A stretch of DNA of 64,000 bases from Angiostrongylus vasorum (lineage: Eukaryota; Nematoda; Chromadorea; Rhabditida; Metastrongylidae), in NCBI GenBank assembly GCA_018806985.1, contig JADANN010000122.1, positions 974,501 to 1,038,500 of the forward strand. Direction: 5' to 3'. Shown here piece after piece: positions 34,779 to 46,365 of this stretch. A model generated the notes under the pieces. It saw only the letters and a list, made by a program, of their open reading frames with translations. It was not told the origin of the DNA and did no database searches. Within the stretch, counting starts at the first letter, position 1; each line of letters opens with the position of its first letter. A program made the position numbers and the translations under genes.

Positions 34779-37700
34779 CTATGTGCACCAGAAATAGATT
34801 CCCAGTAGAATGTAGGCTACCAATGAATACGATACGACCATTATAGTGGATGAAATCCAAGCCGAATGGTAGCACGAGGAGCCACCTGCGCGCCCATCAC
34901 ACATCATCGCTGGACGTTCAGCTACTGCGTCATTGCTATTCACCTTTGCACCTATTTTATTCTCCCTAAGTACATTTGTCATCCTTTTTATGGTTAAAAG
35001 AAAAAGTTGAAAATCTGGCATCAGTGAATGAATGACAGAATCCTTCTGAAAACGAGAGATCGCCCTGATCATTGCTACGGTGTCTGGGTAAATCCAAAGC
35101 GCTTGCCCACCCAGCTCCCACTCCTTCTCGAGCAAACAACGCCATAAACTTTGTCATCGACAGCTTATAGTTTCCATTCCAAGGTGAAGTGAATAGCAGT
35201 CCAAAATGTACTAAAAATATTGAACAAAACCCTGGAAACAAAGTTTAAAATGACGAAGAACAAAAACAACAGATTACTAAAGACTTGTTATCTCAGCTAT
35301 CCTGCAAGTAAATTGATGTGGAAAAAGAAAACCAGACTGAAAGGGCAAAAACTTCGTTTTGGCGTTGAGTATTCGAGCATTTGAAAAAATCGTGCAATTC
35401 CTCAGTTGTCTTCTGCACCGCCAAATACTTGAATATCACGAAAAAGAAAATACTAGAACGAATTAATGAACTGAAAAAGAACCGCAGCATTGCTGAATGA
35501 CGAGGGGTCGAAGCAGTTTCAGTACTGACACGGGTGCTGGCAACAAAACATTTTCATCTGCAGTCAACGCTCAACAGCGATGGGAAACTCGTCCGACAGA
35601 CGTCTGCCGAAACCGTTTCGTGGAAAGTCGCAATCCAAAAATTTGCCGCTAAACGAACAAAGCGGAAACAAGTAGATTTCACGATCACAAAAAAACGTTT
35701 AAGTCGAATGGGAAAGCAAAAATGACGATGAAAAAAGAAAAAGGAATTTTTGACAAAAAAAAAGAGAAAATAGGCGGATGAAAAAGAGGATTCAGATCGG
35801 AACACTTTTCCATCGATATTTTTTAAATACTGCATCAACCTATGAATCGAATCCTTCAAAAGTGAAAGCAAGCAGGTGTTTTATTTTGATTTCTTGCTTA
35901 CTAATTATTCTCATTGTAATATATCAGTCTGGGGATGACTTTAGCCAGGCTGTCCTCGGGACCCCAGGGAACCACAATGGCTAAAGCAGCAAGCTTCCGG
36001 AGAATGGAAATCATGCTGGGGCCAACACAACTAGTGAAGACGGGCCATCCAAGTATCCAACTAATATACCAGTCAGTTCTATCCCCAATAATCAAAAAAC
36101 ATATTTGGCATCATTTTTAGGTGAAAGAATGTTTGGAAACCAAAAACGCGTTGTTTTGAAATAAAAAGGAGGAAAGAACCCAAAACATCGGACCTACAAA
36201 CCAAGGACTCCTAAAGTTTAATAGGATTAAAAGTATAAAAAGAAAGCTTTTAGAGTAATGGACACATTTCATTAGTTTAACGAGATAAAAAAATTCAACA
36301 AAGTCTGAGGAAAAATTTTCTAAAAAACTAATTCTACTGAAAAAAAACTGGTTTCAAAGCTTTCCTTTGGCTGTTGGTCAGAGATTTTCAAAAAGGAAAA
36401 CAGTTTGTAGAAGGTAATGATAAGGAACTGATAATAAAATTATTCGACGTGGACAAAATGTACCAGAGGTCCATAAAATAACCCTAGTTTAGCTGTCTTT
36501 ATTACACTTATCGGCAATATGCACACTGTTTGGCTATCCCGAAAGGAAAATTGTCCCTAAAGATGCAATGAAAGTGCGAATGTGATGGAAATTCGGAATT
36601 CATTACGTCACATCGGATTTGTGGTTGATAAAATTACGATGGTCCCATAAAACACTGAGGAACAAAAAGCGATTCAGGATGATACCAGATAGTGTCACTA
36701 TCATCGGTAGCTGATGAAAGCTGTATTGCCTTTGGCTCCAGTTAAGGGAATCTAAAGATTCCCGTTTTTCTCAGCTGAAGTCAAAAGTACACGTGGTAAC
36801 CCTATAGAAACGAATTCGTTCTGCAAAGAAAAGTCGGATGAAAGTAAATTGCTAGAGTAAAAATCAATTTGTGCGTGAGAAGCTAAACGTTTCTCGACAT
36901 ATTTTTACTAAATCGCTAAAAATGTCTGGACAAAAGCTTTAACATGAACTTCATACTTCTCCTTTCCTTACATGCTGTATAATTGTCCTTGCGAGAACAA
37001 TGAGAGTAAAGTGGCTCACAGATGGAAATGGCGGACAACGACAAGCGAGAAAAGCGGTTCAGGCCGGCGCAACCACGCTTGCTCGTCGGTTATCTGCACA
37101 CTGTGACCAGAAATCCTTCGAGAAAGGTTATTTGCAATGCAGACGAATCCAGTGACTCTCGTCGTCACCACGAGAGTTTTCTGAAGCAGAGGACTGCTCT
37201 TCAGCGACTGGATTTGGATCAAGGACTGAGTTGTGCTGAATGACGACCACGACAACCACCGTGAAGGTACACAACAATCGATACTACTGGCACATTCTCA
37301 CATAACCAACACGCATTCTCGCTGCCATGGTACCCTATGATTCTTTCAAAGAGAATCTGTCGCGTCGGAACCAGGACGTATTCTAAGACGTGCTGATCAA
37401 TCCTGGACAGAGAAACATCTCTACACAATCACTATTCTAGCAGAACGCATTCGTTAAGCGCCATTGTTGCAATGGTTCACGAGTGGAAACTAATGCGATC
37501 TGGGAAAAATCATTAGGCGTCGAGGCTGTATAAGGTATGAGTAAGAGTATGAGTTATCGGTGTTTCAGAACCAGTAAATCACAAGTCTTAATAAAAATTA
37601 AAATCCTTATTAAAATCATTCTACACCTCTAGAAGTGAAATAAGTTAATAGACATCTTCAAAAACTTCTGGGAACTAACATTATGTTTTAAACGCAAACA

Positions 37701-38050
37701 TTTTCATTAGAAATGCCTTCGTCCAATAACAAAAAAGAGCTGTCAGCAACATCTTAAAAGCCATAAACATGTTCAGTAGTGCTTAATATCTGCTTCCACA
37801 TAGGAATAAATGTGAGACAAGAGGTGAAGTATTAGTATTCATCTGAAGCTACAGAGGACAGGAATCGTATCCGATGAATCTAACTGCTGCCACGAGTCCC
37901 ATGGCGAGGAGAGTAAGCCTCGAGGGGTCAATAACTGCAAAAACATGGCGTTCATAAGCAATAATCGTTAATAGGAAAATACTCATTGGAGCCAATTTTA
38001 ATCGCTTTTCACTTATCCAGAGACCTTGCGGCGCTGAAATGATAAGATAT
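34779..38050 (-). CDS. Possible GPCR-like multi-pass membrane protein (partial)
   Basis: Five minus-strand exons chain in consistent phase: 38050-37853, 35648-35569, 35231-35079, 35045-34974 and 34924-34779. The first encodes a hydrophobic segment, MSIFLLTIIAYERHVFAV, followed by another, LTLLAMGLVAAVRFIGY. This resembles TM3, an ER motif in place of DRY, and TM4 of a rhodopsin-class receptor. Next come a Cys-containing loop (LDCDFPRNGFGRRLS) and hydrophobic FCSIFLVHFGLLF. The last exon ends with a hydrophobic stretch (STIMVVSYSLVAYILL) and TAG. The intron at 35046-35078 is only 33 bp, which is suspicious. The 5' end is not found and TM7 is missing. It could be a GPCR or another membrane protein. 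Confidence 0.4.
35930..36060 (+). repeat. Family C 3' fragment
   Basis: GGGGATGACTTTAGCCAGGC to CATCCAAGTATCCAACTAAT. It starts at almost the same consensus point as the 14.8 kb fragment. Confidence 0.6.
37020..37260. other. GC-rich probable coding island, strand unresolved
   Basis: Three long frames overlap. The plus strand starts with ATG at 37022 after CTCACAG (MEMADNDKREKRFRPAQP). One minus frame reads VLDPNPVAEEQSSASENS, and another reads QITDEQAWLRRPEPLF. Codon bias favours the minus frame with DDESHWIRLHCK. It lies in the intron between exons at 37853 and 35648 of the GPCR-like gene. Function unknown. Confidence 0.28.
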
Positions 38051-38214
38051 CTGAAAATGTCTCATGAGAGAAAAGCAATGTGTGAGAAGACGATTCATGA
38101 CCGTTAACTGGGTCATAATGGAAACCATTTCAGAAAAAAACTCTACTTGACCTTTTACTAATACCTCAGTGGTCTATTTTACACTAGCATACGTGCTTAG
38201 CACAACGATTAGAG

Positions 38215-38456
38215 GTAACGCGCAGCTGGGTTTTGTACTAATCTCGCGTCCGAGAAAGTCAAGCCTACCAAGCCTGCGCAGTCGACACGTGGTACTTACT
38301 TGTCTGGAAGCATAAGGACATTAACTTCATATATCGATGGATTCCAGGAGCCACTTTATCACCTCTTTTATGGTACGAATGAAGTTGAATGCATTGAATG
38401 CACAATACATCCCTCAGGGGATTGACCAAAGCTATATGCTTTATTATTTTATCCTT
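38215..38456 (+). repeat. SINE-1 copy, degraded
   Basis: Only scattered matches to the consensus (TACTTACTTGTCTGG, GAATGAAGTTGAATGC, CCCTCAGGGGATTGACC). The tRNA-like head is barely recognisable. Confidence 0.5.
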
Positions 38457-39053
38457 CTATTAAATATTCAGATCATTCCACAGTAGTCGGTTTTTTCCTC
38501 TTATTCACAAAATAAATTCAGTAATTTAACTCGAAAACTAAATATCCTTTCTAAACGACTCAAAACCGATTGAAATTGCGAAATCCATACGATATAACTT
38601 TACTTTAAACGGAGTCGATGGGCCAACTGTGTCGTCCAGAAAGAAGAATATCATAGGGAGCCGAATGGACGATAGTGTCAAACAGTTAATGTTTTTTTTG
38701 ATCGTCGAGTCTAGTGCAATGAATAGGCCTATTTGGAGAACTGCAATTGACCCAAAGAAAATTTATTTATAAGATAGCGGAACCTTCCTCTATACTTCAA
38801 TTTCCAACCACTCTCTATGGGGATACCTTAGAAGTATCGTCGCTTTGCTCACGGAAACATCTGTGCCACCGTAAAAGAACAGCACTTGAGAAAAAGCTAA
38901 AACCTTTCGTTGCAGTGAAATTAATGAACAACAGCTTAAGCGACAACACGGCCACAACTTATCGTTGAGATGGTTCCATGTATTGCAATGGGACCATTTA
39001 AAACTCTCTTGCTATAGACCAATATCAATAAAAGAGTGACAAGTTAATCTTAC

Positions 39054-39285
39054 CAAAGATGTTTATCGCCATATTGGAAAAAATAACGAAAGTCACTCAA
39101 CGGGAAAGAAAAGGGCATATGTGTTGATGGGAAATTTATAAGCAACTTTTGTCTTTTTTGTTTTGTGAATGACCCAGGTGTACATTCATGAAGAAGAGGT
39201 GAATCAGAAACGATGTTCAAACAGCTTGAACAGTGAACGCGGCAAAATGGAGCACATAATGAGGAAACAAATTCATCAGAAACCA
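39054..39285 (-). CDS. Probable internal exon with Cys-rich stretch
   Basis: The acceptor is GTATTGCAG and the donor a strong GTAAGA. The frame encodes VSDEFVSSLCAPFCRVHC and then SSCLN, and stays open for 76 codons, phase 1 in and 2 out. It does not join in phase to the exon at 38050 (the junction would create TGA), so it belongs to another transcript or lacks an intervening exon. No family was recognised. Confidence 0.35.
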
Positions 39286-40290
39286 CTGCAATACAAGCAT
39301 AGATAAATGGGATTAAAATCCTAGAACAGTATTTCCTTCCTGATGGATTTTTAAAAAAGTGCAAAAGAAGGAGTAGTTGAACCACACGCTTTTTTTCGCC
39401 TCTCATCACTGAGATCTCTTCTGTAGGTCACACAGTAAACTCCATGCAGATTAGAGCTTCACATCGAACCGCAATGTCCCGCTTTTATTAGTGAGCTGAG
39501 AGGCAAAAAAATGAAAAAGCGACAAATGGTCGAAAAAAATTATAGGATGGTTCTTCAATAGGTGCTAGCATCCTCGGGGATAGACAACTGCGCTAATTAC
39601 TTTCGTTAAACCAATGCAGTACTAGCAGTAAGCTACTTAGGATAGAGAGACGACGCTGCCAGACGTCGACGCTGAGCAAACCACCACCGAAGAAGAACTC
39701 CAATAGCACTGAAGCAAGTGGAAATTGTGCCTTGAGCCGTAATACTTCTAGAACACAGTTCGTAACCATCTCAATATACTCGTTCGAACACGAAACGATC
39801 GTAAGGGACAAGAATCAATTTATGAGCTGGCAAGTCTTACAAAAAGAAAGTCCGTACTTAAGAATTTAGTGAGATAGGTGCAAAAGTATGCTGGCAAATA
39901 GCACATAGCAATGAAAAATAACACAAAGCACATACGAACCAGACATGAAAGACGTCCTAAAGTAATCCACGACGACTGAATAAGACAGAAGTGTCGTCAT
40001 GATTCTGTTTTGACATCGTTCCAAAGGTGGTGACATTCCGTGGAGTGTTTGTTGTAGTGTGTCATTGTGAATGAAGACGGCGAATGAGCATCACAATGTA
40101 TATCATCTAATTCACGTCTGCAGGAACGCCATCCATTGAACACTCCAGCGAAAAAATTCTAAGAGCTTTCGTCAGCGGTAGCTAAGAGCGTTTCCAATGT
40201 TCACATTGGTGTCAGGGCGTTTCAATCCATTTTACAACCTTCCCCGTGCCTCCTGACTCTTCCGCTGTCAGGATTAGGATATATCCATGC

Positions 40291-40431
40291 TCAAATTGTT
40301 TCCTTTGACTTCACAAGGAGATCTGAAAGTAAGAAAAAAGAAAACGAATGTGTGACGTGTGGGATCTCGGCTGCCGGTGACGGTTTCATATGATGAATTA
40401 TTGCTACGATTTTTCTCACGCGTTGAGAATT
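40291..40431 (-). CDS. Probable 3'-terminal exons of an unidentified gene
   Basis: Exon 40431-40357 (acceptor GCTGCAG, donor GTCACA) encodes FSTREKNRSNNSSYETVTG. A 34-bp intron ending ACTTTCAG leads to 40322-40291, encoding HLLVKSKETI and TGA. The phase is 1 throughout. It is hydrophilic and reads like a cytoplasmic tail. Phase 1 would also suit the neurexin stalk exon plus an unseen transmembrane exon, but that link is speculation. Confidence 0.3.
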   Translation of the reverse strand, partial: NSQRVRKIVAIIHHMKPSPAAEIPHVTHSFSFFLLSDLLVKSKETI

Positions 40432-40692
40432 CTGCAGCAGTAATGCCATGAGTATAAGAACATCATCATGACTTATGCATAACTTCAAAAAATTCAAACG
40501 GAGAAAGAGGGATTATATTCGTTCAGATATCGTAGGCTTCACAGATTCCATTAACATTCAGAAATTCCTCGGCAAGTTTATTGACAACAACTGGAAAGCA
40601 TGAAGTTATCACGAAGCTCAGCTTTTTCAACACCATATCATTTGTCTTTTTCATCGAAAAGCCAACACAAGAATGATTTTTTAAAAAAAAAC

Positions 40693-41000
40693 TTTGTAGC
40701 GTTTCAACGCCTTCTCCTTCTTCAGAGCCGGATTGACCAGTCCTCAGTTGTTCCTTCTTCCGATGTTGGTCTTCGACAAACGAACAAACAAACGATTGCC
40801 AACGAACAGTCATCAACAACCGTTCTGTATGAAAGAGCGCTGCCGAGTGAGGGTTACTTCATTCCGCCGATGCTGCCCTGAATTCGACTCGATGCACCCA
40901 CATCGGCAGAAGCAACCACTGTGGATAATAGGGAAAGATCAATTCGGCTCTGAAGAAGATGAAAGTCTAGAAATTTTAGAAGAGACGAAATGTTAAGTTT
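40693..41000. mobile_element. Degenerate foldback from PLE 3' ends
   Basis: A minus-oriented copy at about 40693-40800 (CTGAAGAAGG, then GAAACGC) faces a plus-oriented copy at about 40890-41000 (CTGAAGAAGATG). Both share ACATCGG.AGAAG.AAC.ACTG upstream of the core. The arms are more diverged than in the 10.5 and 48.4 kb elements. Confidence 0.5.
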
Positions 41001-41115
41001 GAAAAAAATTTAAAAAGATGTTAAAGCTTTCTAATCAACCTCGTGTTAGTTTATCAGTGGAAGAATAGGTAATTATTAATCATACCAAGGTTAAAGGAAA
41101 GTCGGTTTTTGAAAT
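41001..41115 (+). mobile_element. PLE 3' terminus
   Basis: Continues the 40.9 kb copy: CAACCTCGTGTTAGTTTATC, then ATACCAAGGTTAAAGGAAAGTCGG, matching the terminal segments at 9340-9425, 56090-56160 and 61440-61520. Confidence 0.55.
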
Positions 41116-42580
41116 ACAGTATCACTTGCGACTTGATGCTGCACATATTTATTTGTCCAGTCGGCGTTCAATATGCTAAGCCAAGCTGCAATCCAGCCGA
41201 AAAAGAAAGCCCGACTCAATTAGTAAAACAAGGTGGCGCACTTAAGAGACTCAGAAATTAGAGAAGCAGTAGTGACAACATCTGAGTCGAACTCCGCCTT
41301 CATAATTTTATTGACGACATCCGAGTGTGCTCCTTAAGCATGCCACTTAAGCCTTTCACTGCAATATTTCTAAACCACCTAGCTTACTACAGCACGACGT
41401 GAAATTTCTCCGACTGAATGCTTACTCAGTATCGGAATGAAACTGACATTCACACATGGAAGGTAAGAAAGAAGTGGATCTAAGCCCCCAAATAGTCCCG
41501 AGAGTTATCTGTGGTCACCGTTTCGCTGGAAGAAATAGAAATAAATAGAAATAAAAGGCGTCGTACTAAAAACGTAGTCTCGGTTTCGGTTCCTTAAAGG
41601 TAGCAGAGCGTCAGAGCAGATTTGATGCAAAACGGAGACAAATAAAGAGCGCTAGTTTATCCTTAATTCATCCGGATACTAAATACGTTAGATCCACTAA
41701 ATGGGATATGATTTGGTCATCATGTTCGCCGTCTGCCAACAGCTTCGGAAAAGGGAAAATAATTTGAAAAAAGGAGAACAAGTCGGACGTCGTGTTTTAC
41801 CTCACATTTGTTTCTGAGATGTTTTCAAGATGTTTTTTTTTAAAGAGCTATAATAGCTAACATAGTAATGCGTTGGCAGAAACACATGTAGTGAAAAAGA
41901 GCGGCTTGCGAAGGCTAATTGAATACGACCAGGAAGATTCATAGATGAAAATGCATTACGAACGTAGGCAGATGCGAAAAAATAGGCGATGGAGACTGAA
42001 GAGTGCATCGAAGGTGGTGCTTGAGATGGGGCTTAGGTGCCAGCGAACGAGCTCAAGAAGGATATGAATGCCTGCAAAAGCGGTGAGTGGATAAAGTAAG
42101 AGGGATTTTAGATCCAATTTCACAACTACAGTACTATGGACAATCGGTTCATTTAACGGTAAAATCATGAAATTCCACGAGAAGATCTGCATGTCTCAAA
42201 CAGGTCATTCTCTTAAAACCTTATGATCTAAAATAAATCAACTCCACGAAAAAATTAACCACAGAGATCCCACAATTAAACAGAATCCTGAAAAAACGTC
42301 TGTGTGTAGAAGCTGGCTTCAAGATGAAGAAGAGCTCTTTCTAAGCCTCGTGATGGTCTCGTCTTGAGAGCTTTTTCATCATCCGCTGTTGGTTCACAGC
42401 AATGAAAAGGTAGATTTCACGCGGTGGAAGAGACAAATCTTACAAAATGAAACTACCCACCGAAATTCAAAACTTTATGTACATTGAAAGCTGTAGAGGT
42501 TCAGAAATTCAATTATTGTCATAGTCTAAAGACTTTCCGCTCGCAAACTTTGTGTCGAAAGGCACAATGAAGAGGTTGAG
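41116..42580. other. No confident gene
   Basis: Overlapping minus frames at 41802-42192 include an acceptor-like CTTTTGCAG and a donor-like GTAAAA at 41800. No single frame holds across them. Confidence 0.25.
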
Positions 42581-42699
42581 GGTTACGATATGTAAAGGGC
42601 TAAATATAGTAACCAAAGAGTGCAACAGAAATTTTTTGAGTAGAAATGATCAGGCGAATTGCCAATGAGAACGTGCAGCCTTTCCAACGATGCACTCCA

Positions 42700-43000
42700 C
42701 ACGTTGATGAATGTCCGCTTTGTGCATACATAGTGCTTCTCCGTACTATAATTAAATCTATACATATCCTTGCTTTCCGACTTCAGGGAAAGGAAACTCA
42801 TCAGAGATGTTTGTGCTTTTCGTTGCGCTCGACTCGGACGAAGAAACTCTGCTGAAAGACAGTTTTTTAAGTTAATCGGATAGAATACAGCTTCTTTCCG
42901 TCGACCCATATAAGTTTGATAAGTTGTCAAGTGATTATAAAAAAGTGCAGTGAAAACTCCTTGCGCCAAAATAAACATCTGGAAAGTGATTACATTGAAA
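42700..43000 (-). other. Possible exons within a long open frame
   Basis: The longest minus-strand frame of the region (152 codons) contains two exon-like parts. One follows ACTTTCCAG with hydrophobic MFILAQGVFTALFYNHL. The other follows CTGTCTTTCAG with AEFLRPSRAQRKAQTSL. They are in compatible phase if GTCGAC is a donor. They could be upstream exons of the GPCR-like gene, but this is unproven. Confidence 0.22.
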
Positions 43001-43197
43001 TCAAGGCAAAAAAGTAACATTTTGTACTTATTTATGCACAAAGATGTGGTACTGGACGCAATACCTAGGAGTTCTGAGAAAGAAAAAAACCATAAAAAAA
43101 CACCGGAAATAAAAAAAAGTTATTAGAAACTGGAAAATGCTTTGACCTCAGCGTACTGCACTTAGTTAAACCTTCTATACACATTTATCGTCCATGC

Positions 43198-43447
43198 TAA
43201 ACTGGCAGAAGGAGTCCGGAGTTTCCACCGTCCTGTTATCGAAGTCGCATAGTGGCAATCTCCCTCTGATCCACAAGGGCTGCGACTGCCTGTGGTGGTG
43301 ACGACCTGGGGCAGACTTTGGCCAGGGTGACCTCGGGATTCCAAGGAACCACAATCACTTAACCAGCAAATCTCCGAAAAATGGAGATTGTGCTGGGGCC
43401 CGCACAACCAGTGAGGACGAGCCATCCAAGTATCAAGCATCAAGTAA
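43198..43447 (+). repeat. Family C copy with 5' truncation and deletion
   Basis: GCAGAAGGAGTCCGGAGTTT jumps directly to CCACCGTCCTGTTATC, then runs to CATCCAAGTATCAAGCATC with an expanded tail. Confidence 0.62.
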
Positions 43448-45329
43448 GTAAACTGGCAAACAAAATATCATAGGACTGCTAATGGAAATGTCCACTTGAC
43501 ACTTATCCCCTACGGATTCAACAGCGAATTTCAGCCGTTCATGTCCCCTTTAAGTGCTCAGCAATTGAGGCAGATTCTATTAGGACAGCGAATGGATAAG
43601 ACGTCGTAGGTGGAGAGAAGTTGTGAGATGAGGGTATTGGTTTGCTAAAGGGCTAACATCCGCTTGATTGAGTTCTTCCCAAGACTTCGCACGGGCACTG
43701 CCGGCTTGAGTACGAGACGAGAACGGATTACTCTCGACGTCAAGTTTCAAAACACTAAGCTTCTAGCAGAAAACTGCCGCAATTCGGCACCGCAGCACAA
43801 ACAATGTCTGATAGTCAGCTATTCTGAAATGGATTTACGACACAAATTAAGAAGAAATTATAGCCATTTTTCATCTCACAAGACAAGGACGATGTGTTTG
43901 CACGCAAAGAGATGAAAAGTGCTAAATAATCCCGCTTTGAGACCCTTGGTAACAAAAAAGCACTCAATTTCTATGTAAGAGGCTTAACGAATTGCCAAAC
44001 AGCGTTACAACTGAGTAGTGAGTAAGCTTATTAGGTATCGAATTCTTTAGCAGCAAACAACTCTCGAGAAAGAGATTGCTCCTTCACTTTAACGGAAATG
44101 TCAAAAATGGAACACCATCCCTTAAAACTCATCAGTGTCATAGTTTCATTCAATTATACAAAAATTTAGTTGTGTCATTTGGCTGATCAAGCGTGCCGTC
44201 TGGTGTGCGAAAATCGTCTATACTGTTGCTGACGAAGTTGCATTCTAAAATTCTAAAAAGCTTTAATTTCTTCACAAATATTGGTGAAGAAGCGGCCGAT
44301 GTGCCGCAGCATCCGGGTACGAAGTTATGAAAACATACTACTCCACTGTTCGGTGTTTGGCATCAGAACACCTTCGAAAATTCTTCATTTTCTGGCGCCA
44401 TATCGAATTCTCATTCTGTGCTAAAATTGTCCAATAAGTGACGAAAATGAAACTCTGAGAACAGAGGTTACAAATTTATCCCTGTAAATTTGGCGCCGTA
44501 AGAATTAAACGCTGCAAACAAATACAGAAGACGAAATGTAGGTAAAAAAAAGTGTGAGTAAATGTAAGTTATCAACGGCATTGCTCAAAACACCTAGCAA
44601 AAATTCTGGCAACGCCATAAATACAGGAAGGCTCTCGAGAAGGATAAATAAGGATTCAAAAAACAGTTCGACAAAAAAATCAGACATAAGAGCTCCTCAC
44701 ACCATTTGGTTTCATTTGAATTTCAAGAGAGTAGGAAGGAAACTGCTCACAACTGCTATGGAATGTTGCTGGAGAATAGCACCCGGTTCCTTCAGCAGAT
44801 GTAGAGTCGTCCAGCTTTAGAAAGAAATCTGGCAGATATCACTGGATTAGCTGCCATAAAAGTCATATTTGTGGAAAAAGTTATTATTTAATATCAGTTA
44901 CTCAGTTGACAACACTTTCAACTCATTTCTCCGTAAATCTCACCTTGTGTCAACGACCACAAGAGGAAGTGAGTGGAACGAGAGCGAATTTTCGTGAGAA
45001 TCTCTGCTATAGAATTAAGAATTGAGCACTCAGTTGAAAAAAATACGTATTCCATCCTGAATATATTCGACGGCTTTATCCAGTCTTCCTATTTTTGCAA
45101 AAGTTTACCGCCTCATTGTGGAAAGAGCCGCGCTTCATTGCCGAAACGCCATTTTCGGCAAGGAGGTAGTCTCCACAGAGTTAAGAACTATCTTTCTGAA
45201 ACTTTCAAAACTGTACCAGAACGAAGCTATTAATAAAGAGGCCCCTGTGCTGTGGATTGGCTTGGCAACGTTTTGGGTTTCGTTTGTTATTCTTTGGCAT
45301 GGTTACCATGGAATCCCCTGGAATGCTTT

Positions 45330-45570
45330 TTGTATGTCCCATTCACACACAGCGGTACAAATCTCTCCAAATGCTCCAGCTATGTCTATCTAGGTCGGGA
45401 AATCAACATGATGAACGATTTAGCTTCAGAGATGAGCAGTAAGAAGCGAGCGACTTGCGGAGCTTTCAAGTGCTCCGATCTATATCAACGATCAAGGATC
45501 AAAAACGGAATTCTATATGCCAAACTGTCGGAGACGAGGTGGAGCCGGACCTTAATGCGTATGGACTAGT
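45330..45570 (+). pseudogene. RTE-type LINE reverse transcriptase fragment
   Basis: The frame from 45252 contains CSSYVYLGREINMMNDLA, then KKRATCGAFK, matching the region after the YADD box in RTE-clade LINEs (S-Y-x-Y-L-G-x-x-I). It is truncated on both sides, and the homologous part stops near 45550. Classification is by motif only. Confidence 0.65.
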
Positions 45571-46365
45571 GATTACAAAGACATGATACTCAATGAGTGT
45601 TTTGAGCGAGCAAAACCCACTGAGCTACTTTTGCACACAGCAGAGAAAACGAAACATTTGGTGGCGCTCGCTCGAGTCAATCGAAGATCAAGGGGAGTAC
45701 AAGTGATACAGGTGATAACATGGAGTCTCAGCAAAAACTGATGAAACCAGCAAAGCACCAGTATAAAGAGATTGTGTTGAGACCCAGCACTTTCGCCAAG
45801 GTGGATCATCAGATCAACTGGCCATTTCTTATTTTAATTCAAAGCAAAAAGGTGTACTAAAACAAATAAAAAGAATCGGATAAGCTTTCTACGTGGCCTT
45901 GGGGCGACGTGAACTCGAGTGTCCACTAACTTAAAATCATACTTAGCGTTTTTATTCTTTATAAATAATTTTGAGGGTTTTCGAAGTTTGTGGTTGATGG
46001 GCTACGAATCCGTGAAGAAACCGTTAAGGGAGCAAAACATGGCCTTTCCCTTTACACAAAGCAGAGCATTTATGATGGTAGGACTTTTGAAAAAGAAATC
46101 TCTCAAAGCAGCGCATCATTAATGAATGGTAGGAGTCCCTTTAAACCGAGTGAAAAGTTATTTTAAGGGTTCTAGAAAAAAAACATTTTCGACCTTTATC
46201 AAAGAAACTTTTTTACGCGTCTGAATATTATGAAATAAGCAGAATTTCGTAACAATGAAGAGAGTTGGCAAACTGTTGAATGAAAAATCAGGGAAAGAAT
46301 AGCGTTATTCATTCCGTTCGAATAGAAAGCAAGAAAATTGAGGTTGTCCTGAAAATAGAATGATT

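Noticed and set aside
40523..40595. C-terminal exon (VVNKLAEEFLNVNGIC) on the minus strand
   Set aside because: Good acceptor and stop, but it adjoins PLE-derived sequence and joins no other exon in phase.
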